Positions 50,331 through 60,484 of a DNA stretch of 64,000 bases are shown here, one piece after another. Source of the DNA: Caldilineaceae bacterium (GTDB taxonomy: Bacteria; Chloroflexota; Anaerolineae; Caldilineales; Caldilineaceae); NCBI GenBank assembly GCA_020634815.1, contig JACKBA010000032.1:1-64000 (forward strand), read 5' to 3'. The translations under genes and the position numbers were made by a program. Below the pieces are notes generated by a model. That model worked only from the letters and a program-made list of their open reading frames with translations, did no database searches and had not been told where the DNA came from. Every line of letters begins with the position of its first letter. The first letter of the stretch is position 1.

Positions 50331-52208
50331 ATGCACACTTCAAGACATTCGCGAAGAGAAGCCGTACGCCGACAGTCGGCGCGCGAGCGCGTTGCCCAGG
50401 TGAGGCTCGTGCCCCGTGCGTTACGCCTCGTCTGGGACGCCGCACCGCTGTGGACGCTGGCCTCTACGGCGATCCTCGTCGTCCAGGGTGTGCTGCCGGT
50501 CGTCACGGTCTACCTGACGCGCAACGTCGTCAACGCGCTCGTCGCCATCGTGCAGAGCAACGGCGACCCGGCCGTACTGGCGCCCGCCGTGACGACTGTT
50601 GCGCTCATGGGCTTGGTGATGCTCACCAACGGGGTGCTTGGCAGCATTAACGGCTATATCCGGGCTGCGCTCAGCGAACGCGTGCGCGACCAGATGCACG
50701 GATTGATCCATGTCAAGGCACTCTCGCTCGACATGCAGTTTTTCGAGTCGCCGACCTATTACGACCAGCTCCAACGCGCCAGCATCGACGCCATCGACCG
50801 CCCCATGGGGCTGCTGGACAGCATCAGCAGACTGCTGCAAAACACGATCACACTCGTCGCCATGGCCGGCGTGTTGCTCACCTTTGCCTGGTGGCTGCCG
50901 ATCGTACTGATGCTGGGGACGCTGCCCGCGTTGTGGGTCGCGTTACGCTCGACGGTCGCCTTCCACCGCTGGCGGCTGAGCAACACCATCAACGAACGGC
51001 GACTGATCTACTACAACCGCGCGTTGATCCACGACGAGGCGGCCCCGGAGATTCGCCTCTTCGACCTTGGCGGCCATTTCACCGAAGCGTACAACACGCT
51101 CCGCCACCGGCTGCGCGACGAACGGCTGCGCCTCGTGCGAAACCAGACGCTCGGCCAGATCGGCGCCGTCCTGGCCGGTCTGCTGGCAATGGCGGCATCG
51201 CTCCTCTGGATTGCCTGGCAGGCCCTGCAGGGCCTCTACAACCTGGGCGACATGGCCATGCTCTTTCAGGCCATGGCCCAGGGCCAGCAACTGATGCAGA
51301 GCCTGCTGAACGGCATGGGCGAGATCTACCGCAACCTGCTCTTCCTGGATGACCTCTTCACCTTTCTGGCCCTCGAGCCGACCACGCGCGACCCGGACGA
51401 ACCCGCGGCCACACCTGGCCCGCTACACGTCGGCGTCGAACTCAAGAACATCACCTTTCAGTATCCCTACAGCGATCGGGTCGCGCTCAGCAACTTCAAC
51501 CTGGCCATTCCAGCGGGACAGATCGTCGCCATCGTCGGTGAGAACGGAGCGGGCAAGAGCACGCTGCTCAAGCTGCTCTGCCGCTTCTACGACCCGCAGG
51601 CAGGGTCGATCACGTGGGATGGCGTCGACTTGCGCGCGCTCCGCCAGCAGGAGCTACGCCGTCAGATCAGCGTGCTCTTCCAGAACCCGATGCCCTATCA
51701 CGAGAGTGTGGCGGCCAACATCGGCTTCGGCGATATCGGTCGCCGGCCGGGTCTGGCCGAGATCGAGGAAGCCGCGCGCGGGGCCGGCGCCCACGTGGTG
51801 ATCGACAAGTTGCCGGAGGGGTACGAAACGGTGCTGGGCAAGTGGTTTGGCTACACGCAACTCAGCACCGGCGAGTGGCAGCGTCTGGCACTGGCACGTG
51901 CGTTCGTTCGCCAGGCGGCGCTCGTCATTCTCGACGAACCGACCAGCGCCATGGACTCCTGGGCCGAGAACGAGTGGATGGGCCGCTTCCGCGACCTTGT
52001 GGAGGGACGCACGGCCGTCATCATCACCCATCGCTTCACAACGGCGATGCAGGCGGACATCATCCACGTGATGCACGAGGGGCAGATCGTCGAGTCGGGC
52101 ACCCATGCCGACCTGGTACGCCAAGGCGGCCGCTATGCCGGCTCATGGCGCCAGCAGATGCGCGAAGCAGGGCTAGATCCAAGCCCCAGTGCGGCGGTCG
52201 CCGCGTGA
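50331..52208 (+). CDS. ABC exporter, fused permease and ATPase
   Basis: 625 aa half-transporter. Six-helix transmembrane domain (~35-340) and nucleotide-binding domain (~370-600): Walker A VGENGAGKST, Q-loop LFQNPMPYHE, signature variant LSTGEWQR, Walker B LVILDEPTSAMD and switch ITHRFTTAM. The LSxGEWQ signature is common in lipid/peptide exporter relatives. It probably works as a homodimer because no second half-transporter is adjacent. A basic 20-residue N-terminus precedes the first helix; the ATG has no strong ribosome-binding site. Confidence 0.9.
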   Translation: MHTSRHSRREAVRRQSARERVAQVRLVPRALRLVWDAAPLWTLASTAILVVQGVLPVVTVYLTRNVVNALVAIVQSNGDPAVLAPAVTTVALMGLVMLTNGVLGSINGYIRAALSERVRDQMHGLIHVKALSLDMQFFESPTYYDQLQRASIDAIDRPMGLLDSISRLLQNTITLVAMAGVLLTFAWWLPIVLMLGTLPALWVALRSTVAFHRWRLSNTINERRLIYYNRALIHDEAAPEIRLFDLGGHFTEAYNTLRHRLRDERLRLVRNQTLGQIGAVLAGLLAMAASLLWIAWQALQGLYNLGDMAMLFQAMAQGQQLMQSLLNGMGEIYRNLLFLDDLFTFLALEPTTRDPDEPAATPGPLHVGVELKNITFQYPYSDRVALSNFNLAIPAGQIVAIVGENGAGKSTLLKLLCRFYDPQAGSITWDGVDLRALRQQELRRQISVLFQNPMPYHESVAANIGFGDIGRRPGLAEIEEAARGAGAHVVIDKLPEGYETVLGKWFGYTQLSTGEWQRLALARAFVRQAALVILDEPTSAMDSWAENEWMGRFRDLVEGRTAVIITHRFTTAMQADIIHVMHEGQIVESGTHADLVRQGGRYAGSWRQQMREAGLDPSPSAAVAA

Positions 52209-52351
52209 GAAAGTCACTCTTGCCCGGACCGAACCACGACGTCGACGCCGCGGCTCGATCGCAGCCAGTGCAAGGCCGGCAGCGCCAGAATTGTCCGCCG
52301 GAAGCAGCGACCGTTGACGAGTATCGCGGGCTAATGGCGCGCAATCGACGA

Positions 52352-55300
52352 CTACGCCTGCCAAATCCGCACCGATTCAATGGTTAGCGCCCCGCCCTTC
52401 GGCGCCGCACCCGGATAGGCGGTGCGATCTACCAGGCCGGCGACGAAGGGCCCGGCCAACAACACACCCGACCACGACCAGTCCGCCTCACCCACGAGGA
52501 ACCAGGCGCCGCCATCGGTGCGGCAGAGGCCGCGCACACGGTCACCCTTCCGCTCCAGGCGCAGGCAGATTGTGTCGCCAACCAACCGCCCGCGCCCGAT
52601 GAAGCGATCCTTGTTGGCGATGCTGCCGGCAAACGTCACCTCGCTCTCGCCCATTGCCCCGGTGTCCAGCCGCACGAAATCGGCGGTGCTGCCCCAAAGA
52701 CAGAGTCCACCCATGGGCAAGGCGCCACCCTCAGCACGCCGGCAGGTCGCCTCGATAGCGAAATCACCCTGTACTTCCTTGACGAGACGGGGCGCCCGAA
52801 AATTGAGGTGCCAGAGATCGCATGCCTCGGCCGTTGCGATGTGCAGCCCGTTGCCGGTCGCAAGCGTTGCGCCTTCCTGGGAAGCGATCCACTGCCAGCC
52901 GTCGGACAGCGCGCCGGCAAAGGGTTCATTGAGGAGCAAGCGCGGCAGTTCGTCGGGCACGGCCGGCTGGAGATGCCAGAACTGAAATTCGGGCGCGGCA
53001 AAGTGGGCGTGCGACTGGCGCAATTCGTCGCACGTCGTGCGAAAGGCCGCCGGGTCGTCGAGTGCTGCGTCGAGCGTCGCCAGAAATCCAGCGAGCATGG
53101 AGCGGAAGAGCGCCAGGGTCAAGTATGGAATGAACGCCGGTTTGCCCATAGACAAAGCCGTCCGACAGGTTGCCGCTGACGCTGCTTTCTCGCCCGCGGC
53201 GAGTTGTGCTCTGGCCAGCCAAAACAGGCTGTGTTGGCGCCAGTTGATCGGCAAATTGGCAGAGATCAGTGCGTTCTGCAGCAACTCCCCGGCGTGTTCC
53301 GCCTGGCCGGCGCCCAGAAGAATCGCCGCCATCAGGGAGGGAAGTACGGCGTTGTTCCCCCGTTCTTCGGCCAGAACGTCCAGGCCCAGCATGGCGTACA
53401 CTTGCGCAGCGTTCAGGTCGCCGGCGACAGAGCCAACCTCCGCCAACCGCAACAGACACGAAAAATGCAGCGTTCGCTCACCTGTTTTCAGAACGATGTC
53501 AAGCGCGTGCTTCGCCAGCTCCCGGCTCATTTCCATGTCGCCGCAATTGAAATGCAGCGTTGAATCGGCCAACGTCGCTTTGGCCAGCGAATTCAGGTCG
53601 CGATTGGCAGTCGCTCGAGCAGCGAGTGTGTCGATCAACATCCGCGTCGATTCAACCCCCTTCTCATGAATCATGTGATGGTTGATGACATGATCGAATG
53701 CAGGCGACAGAACTTCGGTAAACGGCAGGGCCAGGATGATCGGCTCCAACCGCTCGATGATGGTGGCAAACGCCGAATATCGCGCCGTTGAATAGTTGGC
53801 CACGGCCAGGTGGCTGAGCATCAATGCACTGGACAGCGATGGCTCACCGTCGTCAGTGTGCTCAAGCGCGCGCGACGCTTCAACCTCCACGGCGTCCAAC
53901 TTGCCCTGCCAGAAGAGCGCCTCGCCCAGCCAATAGGTGAGATCGATCAGCCGGCCTGTCGTCCAGCCGGCGCCTTCGCCCAGTTCTCTCGCCTTACGGA
54001 ACGCGTTCTCGGCATCCGGATACTCACCGTTGCTGAAATATGTACGTCCGAGTTGCAGCCAGATGTCGGCTCTGGCGTCCCGCCATTCAGTGGCGGTTTC
54101 GCCTGGATCCAACAACTCACATCGCTCCAGCGCCAGCTCGAAGTAGCGGCATGCCTGGTCGTTCAGGAAGGAGTGACGCGCCTTGGCGCCGGAGCGCATG
54201 AGCCAGCGCACGGCCTCTGCATGGTTGTCGGTTTGCAGATAGTGGCGCGCAAGTTGCTCGTCCTGGCTCTCGTCTTCGTCTGCCAGAAGCCCCACGATCG
54301 CCTGCGCAGCGCGCGCATGGAGTCCTGCGCATCTTTCTGCGGGCAACGTCGCGTAGACAGCATCATGCAGTAGCACATGCCTGAACGAATACTCGGCATA
54401 CGGCGTCTGCTTCTCGCAGAGAACGAAGCCCCGCTGCTCAAGTTCGTTCATGGCCCGATCGACGTCTTTGGTCTCCTGCATCGCTGCAAGAACGCGCAGA
54501 TCAAAGCTCGTACCCAACACAGCCGCTGTCTGTAGCAGGGAACGCTGGGCAGGATCCAGGCGATCGAGGCGGCTCAGCACGAGGGCGTCAATCCCTGGCG
54601 TTACCGCGGCATGGCCGAAAGCAAGATCGTCCAGCCTCGACGCCATGCTCCACACGCCACCGTGGCGCACAATCTGGCCGGAGTCGATCAGCGATCTGAC
54701 AATCTCCTCGGCGAAGAAGGGATTGCCCTGCGCCCGATCCTCAATGCGCTCGAAGAGTGCAAAGGTCAGCCGATGTGGACGCAGTAGCCCTTCGAGCAAC
54801 TGTCGCACCTGGTCAGCCGAAAGCTCGCGCACTTCCACTTCGGCGACGTGGCCGGATAGGCGGCGGGCCGCGAGTACAGGCAGTTGCGAACAGTCATACT
54901 GCTGGCCAGGGCGGTAGACACAGAGTAGCAAAAGCGGCGCATTGCGCGCCTCCGCAAGAAGTGAGCGCACCAGGTCGAGCGATGCGGGGTCCGCCCAGTG
55001 CAGGTCCTCCAGCACGAGCACGAGCGGCTGCTCGTTTGCCACTGCCAGAATCAGCGCGGTCAATGCCACAATCGACCGGTAGCGCACCTGCGCCGGGTCG
55101 GCGTGGCGCAGCAGGTCGTCGCGCACGTCGCCAAAGCGCACGTCGCATAGATTCCCCAGGACTGCCGCCATCTCACCGGCCTGGGACTCGGCCAAGCCGC
55201 CTTGTTGCCGCAGGCGCTCCAGGCCGGCCGAGAGCGCGGCAAGCCGTTCCCGCTCGCTTGCACCCGGCTCCCAGCCGAAGTAGTATCGTATCACCTCAGC

Positions 55301-56923
55301 GAACAGGGAGAAGCCGATCATTTCCGTGCTCTCGCGACAGCGCCCTGTCAGCCAGTGCGCCGCTCGCTGCGCTCCGCTGGTGCCGTTAGCACGAGCGGAG
55401 CGCAGCAATTCTGCCACCAGGCGCGACTTGCCCAGCCCGGCATCGCCGACGACAAACGCTGCCTGGCCCTCGCCACGGAGCGCCTGCTCCAGCGCCCCGC
55501 GTAGCATCGCAAGTTCGTGCGCGCGTCCGACCATCTGCGTCCGTAGCCCGCTAATTCCGCGCGCCTTGTGGCCCTCCCTTCGAGGGCGGTGCGCCCGGTG
55601 AACCTCAACGGGCCCGCCGCGCAGGGTAATGTGCATCGCCTCGCTATAGTCGACGACGCCCCACGTCAACTGGAAGATTGCATGATCGGCGATGACCTCA
55701 TTGCGACCGGCAGCCCGCTGCACATCGGCCGCAAGATTCAGCACCGGCCCCATGATGGTCTCTGCGGGCGAGTTTCGATCACCCCCGTTGCGAACATAGG
55801 CCTGACCGGCCGCCACCCCGATTGCCACGTCAAATTCGTACTGCTCGGCGGCATTGCGCAGGTTCAACGCACTCAGGACGCAGCGTTCGGCGTCGTCTTC
55901 GTGGCTGGCTGGAATACCAAAGACCGCCAGCAAGCTCTCCGCATTGGCATAGATGACGTGCGCCGCCGCGGCGCTCAGGTGCTCCCGGCACGCAGCAAAA
56001 AACGTATCGACATGCCGTGTGGTCCAGTCAAACCGTTTCCTTGTGGTCACGCCGGTGTCCGGCAGTACGCTCAAGCTCAGGGCCAGAATGGTGCGAATCT
56101 CGGCCTGCGATCGGTCGAGTGGCTGAGGAGCGGGAGAATCCGCGAGGTTCGGCGTGGCGTCTTGGACGGCGTGAACTGCCTCGCCCAACGCCAGGAGAAC
56201 AGACGATGGCGGCACGCCCAGTTCTCGTTCCAGCATACTGACGCAGCGATTGTACTGGCGCAATGCCGCGCTGCGATTGCCGGCACTGAGATAGAGGTCG
56301 ATCAACTGCGCATGAATCGCCTCATCCAGCGGGTCGATGGCAAGCCGGCGCAGCGCAAGCTCCTGGGCCGTCGCCAGATTCCCTGCCTGTCGCTGCACGT
56401 GCAGCGACAGGTCCAGCACCCAGGCCAGTTTGCGGCGCAACTCCTCGCCCGTGTAGTACTGCCAGTCGTCAAACGCGGGCGCATCACGCAGAGAGAAGCC
56501 ATCCAGAAAGTCACCGCGGTAAAGGGCGATCGCCTCCGCCATGCGCAAAATGGACTGCTCACCCGGTGTCGTTTCCTCTGCCCAGTCCATGGCCTGGAGC
56601 GCGGCAACGTGCGATCTGAAGGCGGTCACGTCGACGCTGACTTCGGCCAGCGCTTCGAGTGCGAGCGTCTCGCGATCGGCAGTGAACCACGCCTCACTCA
56701 GCACATCGCGCAGGTATGCCAGCTCGCGACGCAAGTTGGCCCGCGCGTGAGCCTGGTCGAGGTCCGGCCACAGCAGGGTCGCCAGTGAATCGCGGCGCAA
56801 CGGGCCATCCGCCAGCGCCAGATAGGCCAACAGTGCCATGGATTTGTTGCGGTTGATTGATACCGGCTTCCCGCTCTGGGTGACGGTAGGGGCGCCAAGT
56901 AGCGCGATCTCCAAAGCTGCCAT
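52352..56923 (-). CDS. SARP/AfsR-type giant regulator: BTAD, cyclase-like, ATPase, TPR and lectin-like C-terminus
   Basis: 1523 aa. Residues ~1-100 form a winged-helix DNA-binding part (IALLGAPTVTQSGKPVSINR, LLWPDLDQAHARANLRRELAYLR) and ~100-240 a bacterial activation domain. A degenerate nucleotide-cyclase-like region (~270-450) follows, then a STAND/AAA ATPase with Walker A GDAGLGKSRL (~490) and Walker B LVLVLEDLHWADP, and TPR-like helices (~850-1320). The last ~190 residues look like a concanavalin/DUF1349 beta-sandwich (GDFAIEATCRRAEGG, LRLERKGDRVRGLCRTDGGAW), rare in a cytoplasmic regulator. ATG at 56921-56923 is chosen for fit to the family start. TATAGT on this strand (57002-57007) may be its -10. 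Confidence 0.9.
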   Translation of the reverse strand: MAALEIALLGAPTVTQSGKPVSINRNKSMALLAYLALADGPLRRDSLATLLWPDLDQAHARANLRRELAYLRDVLSEAWFTADRETLALEALAEVSVDVTAFRSHVAALQAMDWAEETTPGEQSILRMAEAIALYRGDFLDGFSLRDAPAFDDWQYYTGEELRRKLAWVLDLSLHVQRQAGNLATAQELALRRLAIDPLDEAIHAQLIDLYLSAGNRSAALRQYNRCVSMLERELGVPPSSVLLALGEAVHAVQDATPNLADSPAPQPLDRSQAEIRTILALSLSVLPDTGVTTRKRFDWTTRHVDTFFAACREHLSAAAAHVIYANAESLLAVFGIPASHEDDAERCVLSALNLRNAAEQYEFDVAIGVAAGQAYVRNGGDRNSPAETIMGPVLNLAADVQRAAGRNEVIADHAIFQLTWGVVDYSEAMHITLRGGPVEVHRAHRPRREGHKARGISGLRTQMVGRAHELAMLRGALEQALRGEGQAAFVVGDAGLGKSRLVAELLRSARANGTSGAQRAAHWLTGRCRESTEMIGFSLFAEVIRYYFGWEPGASERERLAALSAGLERLRQQGGLAESQAGEMAAVLGNLCDVRFGDVRDDLLRHADPAQVRYRSIVALTALILAVANEQPLVLVLEDLHWADPASLDLVRSLLAEARNAPLLLLCVYRPGQQYDCSQLPVLAARRLSGHVAEVEVRELSADQVRQLLEGLLRPHRLTFALFERIEDRAQGNPFFAEEIVRSLIDSGQIVRHGGVWSMASRLDDLAFGHAAVTPGIDALVLSRLDRLDPAQRSLLQTAAVLGTSFDLRVLAAMQETKDVDRAMNELEQRGFVLCEKQTPYAEYSFRHVLLHDAVYATLPAERCAGLHARAAQAIVGLLADEDESQDEQLARHYLQTDNHAEAVRWLMRSGAKARHSFLNDQACRYFELALERCELLDPGETATEWRDARADIWLQLGRTYFSNGEYPDAENAFRKARELGEGAGWTTGRLIDLTYWLGEALFWQGKLDAVEVEASRALEHTDDGEPSLSSALMLSHLAVANYSTARYSAFATIIERLEPIILALPFTEVLSPAFDHVINHHMIHEKGVESTRMLIDTLAARATANRDLNSLAKATLADSTLHFNCGDMEMSRELAKHALDIVLKTGERTLHFSCLLRLAEVGSVAGDLNAAQVYAMLGLDVLAEERGNNAVLPSLMAAILLGAGQAEHAGELLQNALISANLPINWRQHSLFWLARAQLAAGEKAASAATCRTALSMGKPAFIPYLTLALFRSMLAGFLATLDAALDDPAAFRTTCDELRQSHAHFAAPEFQFWHLQPAVPDELPRLLLNEPFAGALSDGWQWIASQEGATLATGNGLHIATAEACDLWHLNFRAPRLVKEVQGDFAIEATCRRAEGGALPMGGLCLWGSTADFVRLDTGAMGESEVTFAGSIANKDRFIGRGRLVGDTICLRLERKGDRVRGLCRTDGGAWFLVGEADWSWSGVLLAGPFVAGLVDRTAYPGAAPKGGALTIESVRIWQA

Positions 56924-57055
56924 ACCGCGGACTCCGTCCTTATGGGCGCTGACGCTCCGCATGATCCGGGATTGCGTAGACGGATAGTACGTCCTGCTTC
57001 TACTATAGCATATTTCGATCCCCAGAGTGACACCCTGTCAACCTGCCGTGCATAA

Positions 57056-57131
57056 CAACGGTCAAGCAACGGCCAGGGATGCTACGCCTGCAACGTTTGT
57101 GCAACGGTATCTGCCACGCATAGATAACGGT
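57056..57131 (+). promoter_or_regulatory. Direct heptamer repeats, candidate SARP operator, and -10
   Basis: CAACGGT at 57056 and CAACGGC at 57067 (11-bp offset), then CAACGTT at 57091 and CAACGGT at 57102 (11-bp offset); a TAACGGT follows at 57125. SARP proteins are known to bind direct heptamers spaced 11 bp apart, near the -35 of activated promoters. TAGATA at 57121-57126 would be the -10 of the downstream secreted-protein gene, which otherwise lacks a -35. The remainder of the 56924-57238 intergenic region shows nothing else clear. Confidence 0.6.
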
Positions 57132-57238
57132 CGCCCCGCTACACTTGAATCAAGAGCGGAAAGCCAGATTGGAGCAGTCCAGCACCAACTACCCTTGGAG
57201 TGATCCATCGGCACGACCCGGCAAAAAGGAGACACCAC

Positions 57239-57781
57239 ATGAAACTTCTCACTTTACTATCAAGTCGTGTAAGCCTGTTCGTCCTATTTGCGATGGCAGT
57301 CCTCTTGCTCCTCGCACCAATAACGGTATTGGCGGAGCCACCGGCGGCCGAGAGCAATGAGGCGCTGGCCGAACAGTATTTCGGCGCTGTCTTTGGCAAG
57401 GGCGACATGGAGATCGGCGACGCAATCCTGACCGCCGACTTCCAGCGCATCGACCGCAGCCAATCCGGGACTACGCTGGGCAAGGCCGGCACCCAGTTCC
57501 TCGCCGACTACCTGCACAACAGCTTCTCGGACGTGACGTACACGATCGACGCCCTGGCGATCGAAGGCGATACCGTCGCCGTCTGCTGGACGGCCCGTGG
57601 CACGAACGATGCAACGTTCGGTGTAGTGCCGGCTACGAACGAGCCGGTCACCTGGACGGGCATGAGTTTCCTGACCATGAAGGACGGCAAGATCGTGACG
57701 GAAATGACGAATCTGGAGAACGTGTCCGCTCTTCTCGGCGACACCGGCAATCTGCGCCTGAGCCCCAGTTACGCTCAGTAA
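57239..57781 (+). CDS. Secreted SnoaL-like (NTF2 fold) protein
   Basis: 180 aa. A signal peptide (~1-32, ending VLAEPPAAES) precedes a SnoaL-like ester-cyclase/NTF2-fold domain: ALAEQYFGAVFGKGDMEIGDAILTADFQRID, the LADYLHNSFSDVTYTIDALAIEGDTVAVCWTARG strands and TGMSFLTMKDGKIVTEMTNLEN. SnoaL-like domains often bind or cyclise small molecules; exported single-domain versions are of unknown function. AAAAGGAG lies before the ATG. It is a monocistronic unit with its own terminator, divergent from the SARP-like regulator. Confidence 0.85.
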   Translation: MKLLTLLSSRVSLFVLFAMAVLLLLAPITVLAEPPAAESNEALAEQYFGAVFGKGDMEIGDAILTADFQRIDRSQSGTTLGKAGTQFLADYLHNSFSDVTYTIDALAIEGDTVAVCWTARGTNDATFGVVPATNEPVTWTGMSFLTMKDGKIVTEMTNLENVSALLGDTGNLRLSPSYAQ

Positions 57782-57842
57782 TGAGCAGATGCCAGGTCGC
57801 CAGAGTCGCACCCGGGGCGAGTCTCCCCGCTCCGGGCACGCA

Positions 57843-57894
57843 AGAGGCGGTCTGAGTGCTCCGCCGGGTGAGCGCTCAGACCGCCTCTATTTTT
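57843..57894 (+). terminator. Intrinsic terminator of the SnoaL-like gene
   Basis: 14-bp stem (57843-57856/57875-57888) followed by ATTTTTG. Confidence 0.9.
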
Positions 57895-57930
57895 GTATGA
57901 CGCACAGACGAACGTCGAGTATTCGCTCCC

Positions 57931-58482
57931 TTACGCACCAGCCAGTGCACCGATATAGCCGGCACCCGCGCGGAGGACTGCAATGTTGGGCTCCAGCAAC
58001 GCAGCATGGCGCGCCGGCAGGTGGACGCGCAGCGCAGACTCGATTGCAGCCAATTCCACGACCGGGCGAGCCGCCAGCAACGCGCCAAGCATCGCAACAT
58101 TGACCAGGCGTTGGCTACCATGTCGCATAGCAATGTCATGTGCCGGCACGGCGATGCCCCGAATGTCGTCGCGTACCAACGCACGCCGGACTAGCGTGTC
58201 GTCATAGACGAGCAACCCGCCGGGCTTGAGCAACGGCTCGTACTTGTCCGCTGACGGCAGATTCATGGCAATCACGCACTGCGGATTGCGCACGAGCGGC
58301 GCACCGATGGGCTCGTCGCCCACGATCACGGTGCAGTGTGCGGTGCCGCCGCGCATCTCCGGCCCGTAGGATGGAATCCACGTCACTTCCTTGCCGCTCT
58401 CCATCGCGGCATAGGCGAGCAGTTGACCGGCAAAGAGCGCGCCCTGCCCACCAAAACCCGAAACGATGATTGATGTCTCCAT
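57931..58482 (-). CDS. 2-oxoacid:ferredoxin oxidoreductase, gamma subunit
   Basis: 183 aa. Gamma-type domain with IIVSGFGGQGALFAGQLLAYAAM, SYGPEMRGGTAHCTVIVGDEPIGAPLV and MNLPSADKYEPLLKPGGLLVYDDTL, typical of KorC/VorC/PorC. ATG at 58480-58482 has AAGGAG eight bases upstream; the in-frame GTG before it overlaps that site. It is the last gene of the oxidoreductase operon, separated from alpha and beta by a methyltransferase gene. Confidence 0.93.
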   Translation of the reverse strand: METSIIVSGFGGQGALFAGQLLAYAAMESGKEVTWIPSYGPEMRGGTAHCTVIVGDEPIGAPLVRNPQCVIAMNLPSADKYEPLLKPGGLLVYDDTLVRRALVRDDIRGIAVPAHDIAMRHGSQRLVNVAMLGALLAARPVVELAAIESALRVHLPARHAALLEPNIAVLRAGAGYIGALAGA

Positions 58483-58531
58483 GGACGTCACTCCTTCCAG
58501 GTTCTAAATCCGTGATCGCAGGCTGTTGGCT

Positions 58532-59536
58532 TCAGCCTCTCCGGTCCGCCAGGAACCACCGGAGATAGGTACGTGCTTCAGCCGTCAGGTCGCTCAGTTC
58601 GCCTCGGCGTAGCAACTGACCAGCCATCTTCATCCTATCACGGCGCGATCGCGGCTTTTGTGCGGCCGCAAGGAGCGTGCTGCCGCGGCCATTGCCAGTA
58701 TCGCCCTGTAAACGCGCTACGGCTTCAGCCGCAGCATCCGGCCCCAGCTTCTCCACAATCGCATCGAGTTCAGATGGCACAAGACCGTCTGCGCCGACTT
58801 TCTTCGGAATGAAACCAGTCTGTTTCATCAACAAGGTCAAAGTGTCCGGAGTGAAATAATAGAAGTGGTCAGTCACAAACATATCCCACTCCGGCCCTAG
58901 CAGTTCACGGGCTAATGACTGCCAGTTCGGCATGCGGAGCAACAACAGTCCGCCTGGCCGTAACAGGCTGTATACAAGCCGATATGTCGCTTTTGGATCG
59001 AGCAAGTGTTCGGTCACATCCCAAAGGGTGATCACATCGAAGGAGTTTTGCGCAAACCCCGCCTGTCCAAGTTCGCCTTCGGTAATCGACAACCCCAGAT
59101 GCAATCGACCGTACTCAGCCAGAGCGTGTGAAGGCTCCACACCATAGCAGTCCCAGCCATCCGCACGAGCAGCCTTGAGGAACAGGCCAATCGCACAACC
59201 GACATCGAGCACACGATTGAGCTCTCGGTACGGTTGCATCTCCGCCAGCGCACTCTGATGGAACTGATCATTCGCAGCAGCGTCAAGTTCGAGGGTTGGC
59301 GTCAGTATCCCTATCTTCTGGTAGTACGGCAAGTAGTGTTCGCGAAGATATGCTTCATTCATCGTGAAGTTATCGACAAGACGAGCCAATCGCGGGTTAA
59401 GATAGACCATACCGCACCCATCGCACTCAACTACCTCCGTCAACTGCGTATCGATACGCTTGACGTCGGTGTAGCGCACGGTCGCAGTTTGACTGCCACA
59501 AAGATTACACGGAACGAATTCGGTTGACGGTAGCAT
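58532..59536 (-). CDS. Class I SAM-dependent methyltransferase with N-terminal zinc ribbon
   Basis: 334 aa. An N-terminal zinc ribbon (CNLCG, Cys10/13; CDGCG, Cys38/41) like that of sugar C-methyltransferases is followed by a Rossmann-like SAM domain with motif I VLDVGCAIGLFLKAARADGW, the acidic residue in YGVEPSH and FDVITLWDVTEHLLDP, LRPGGLLLLRMPN. Related proteins methylate sugars, quinones or glycans. Start at MLPSTEF because the zinc ribbon follows at once. It is embedded between the beta and gamma genes of the oxidoreductase, with gaps of 147 and 49 nt. Confidence 0.88.
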   Translation of the reverse strand: MLPSTEFVPCNLCGSQTATVRYTDVKRIDTQLTEVVECDGCGMVYLNPRLARLVDNFTMNEAYLREHYLPYYQKIGILTPTLELDAAANDQFHQSALAEMQPYRELNRVLDVGCAIGLFLKAARADGWDCYGVEPSHALAEYGRLHLGLSITEGELGQAGFAQNSFDVITLWDVTEHLLDPKATYRLVYSLLRPGGLLLLRMPNWQSLARELLGPEWDMFVTDHFYYFTPDTLTLLMKQTGFIPKKVGADGLVPSELDAIVEKLGPDAAAEAVARLQGDTGNGRGSTLLAAAQKPRSRRDRMKMAGQLLRRGELSDLTAEARTYLRWFLADRRG

Positions 59537-59683
59537 TGCGGTATACCCTTGTCGACATGCGACTGGTTTGCAGCCGCAAGGTTGGTCAATGATGTGTGGA
59601 CCAGAGTACACAATACTTCAACAGCTTCGGCAAATCTACTGCTTAAGAATAGGCATATCCAACAAGACAAACCTGGAGCATTC

Positions 59684-60480
<797 letters not shown>

Positions 60481-60484
<4 letters not shown>

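Noticed and set aside
57016..57044. TTGACA on the minus strand as -35 of the SARP-type gene
   Set aside because: It is 28 bp from the TATAGT -10, too far for a sigma-70 promoter.
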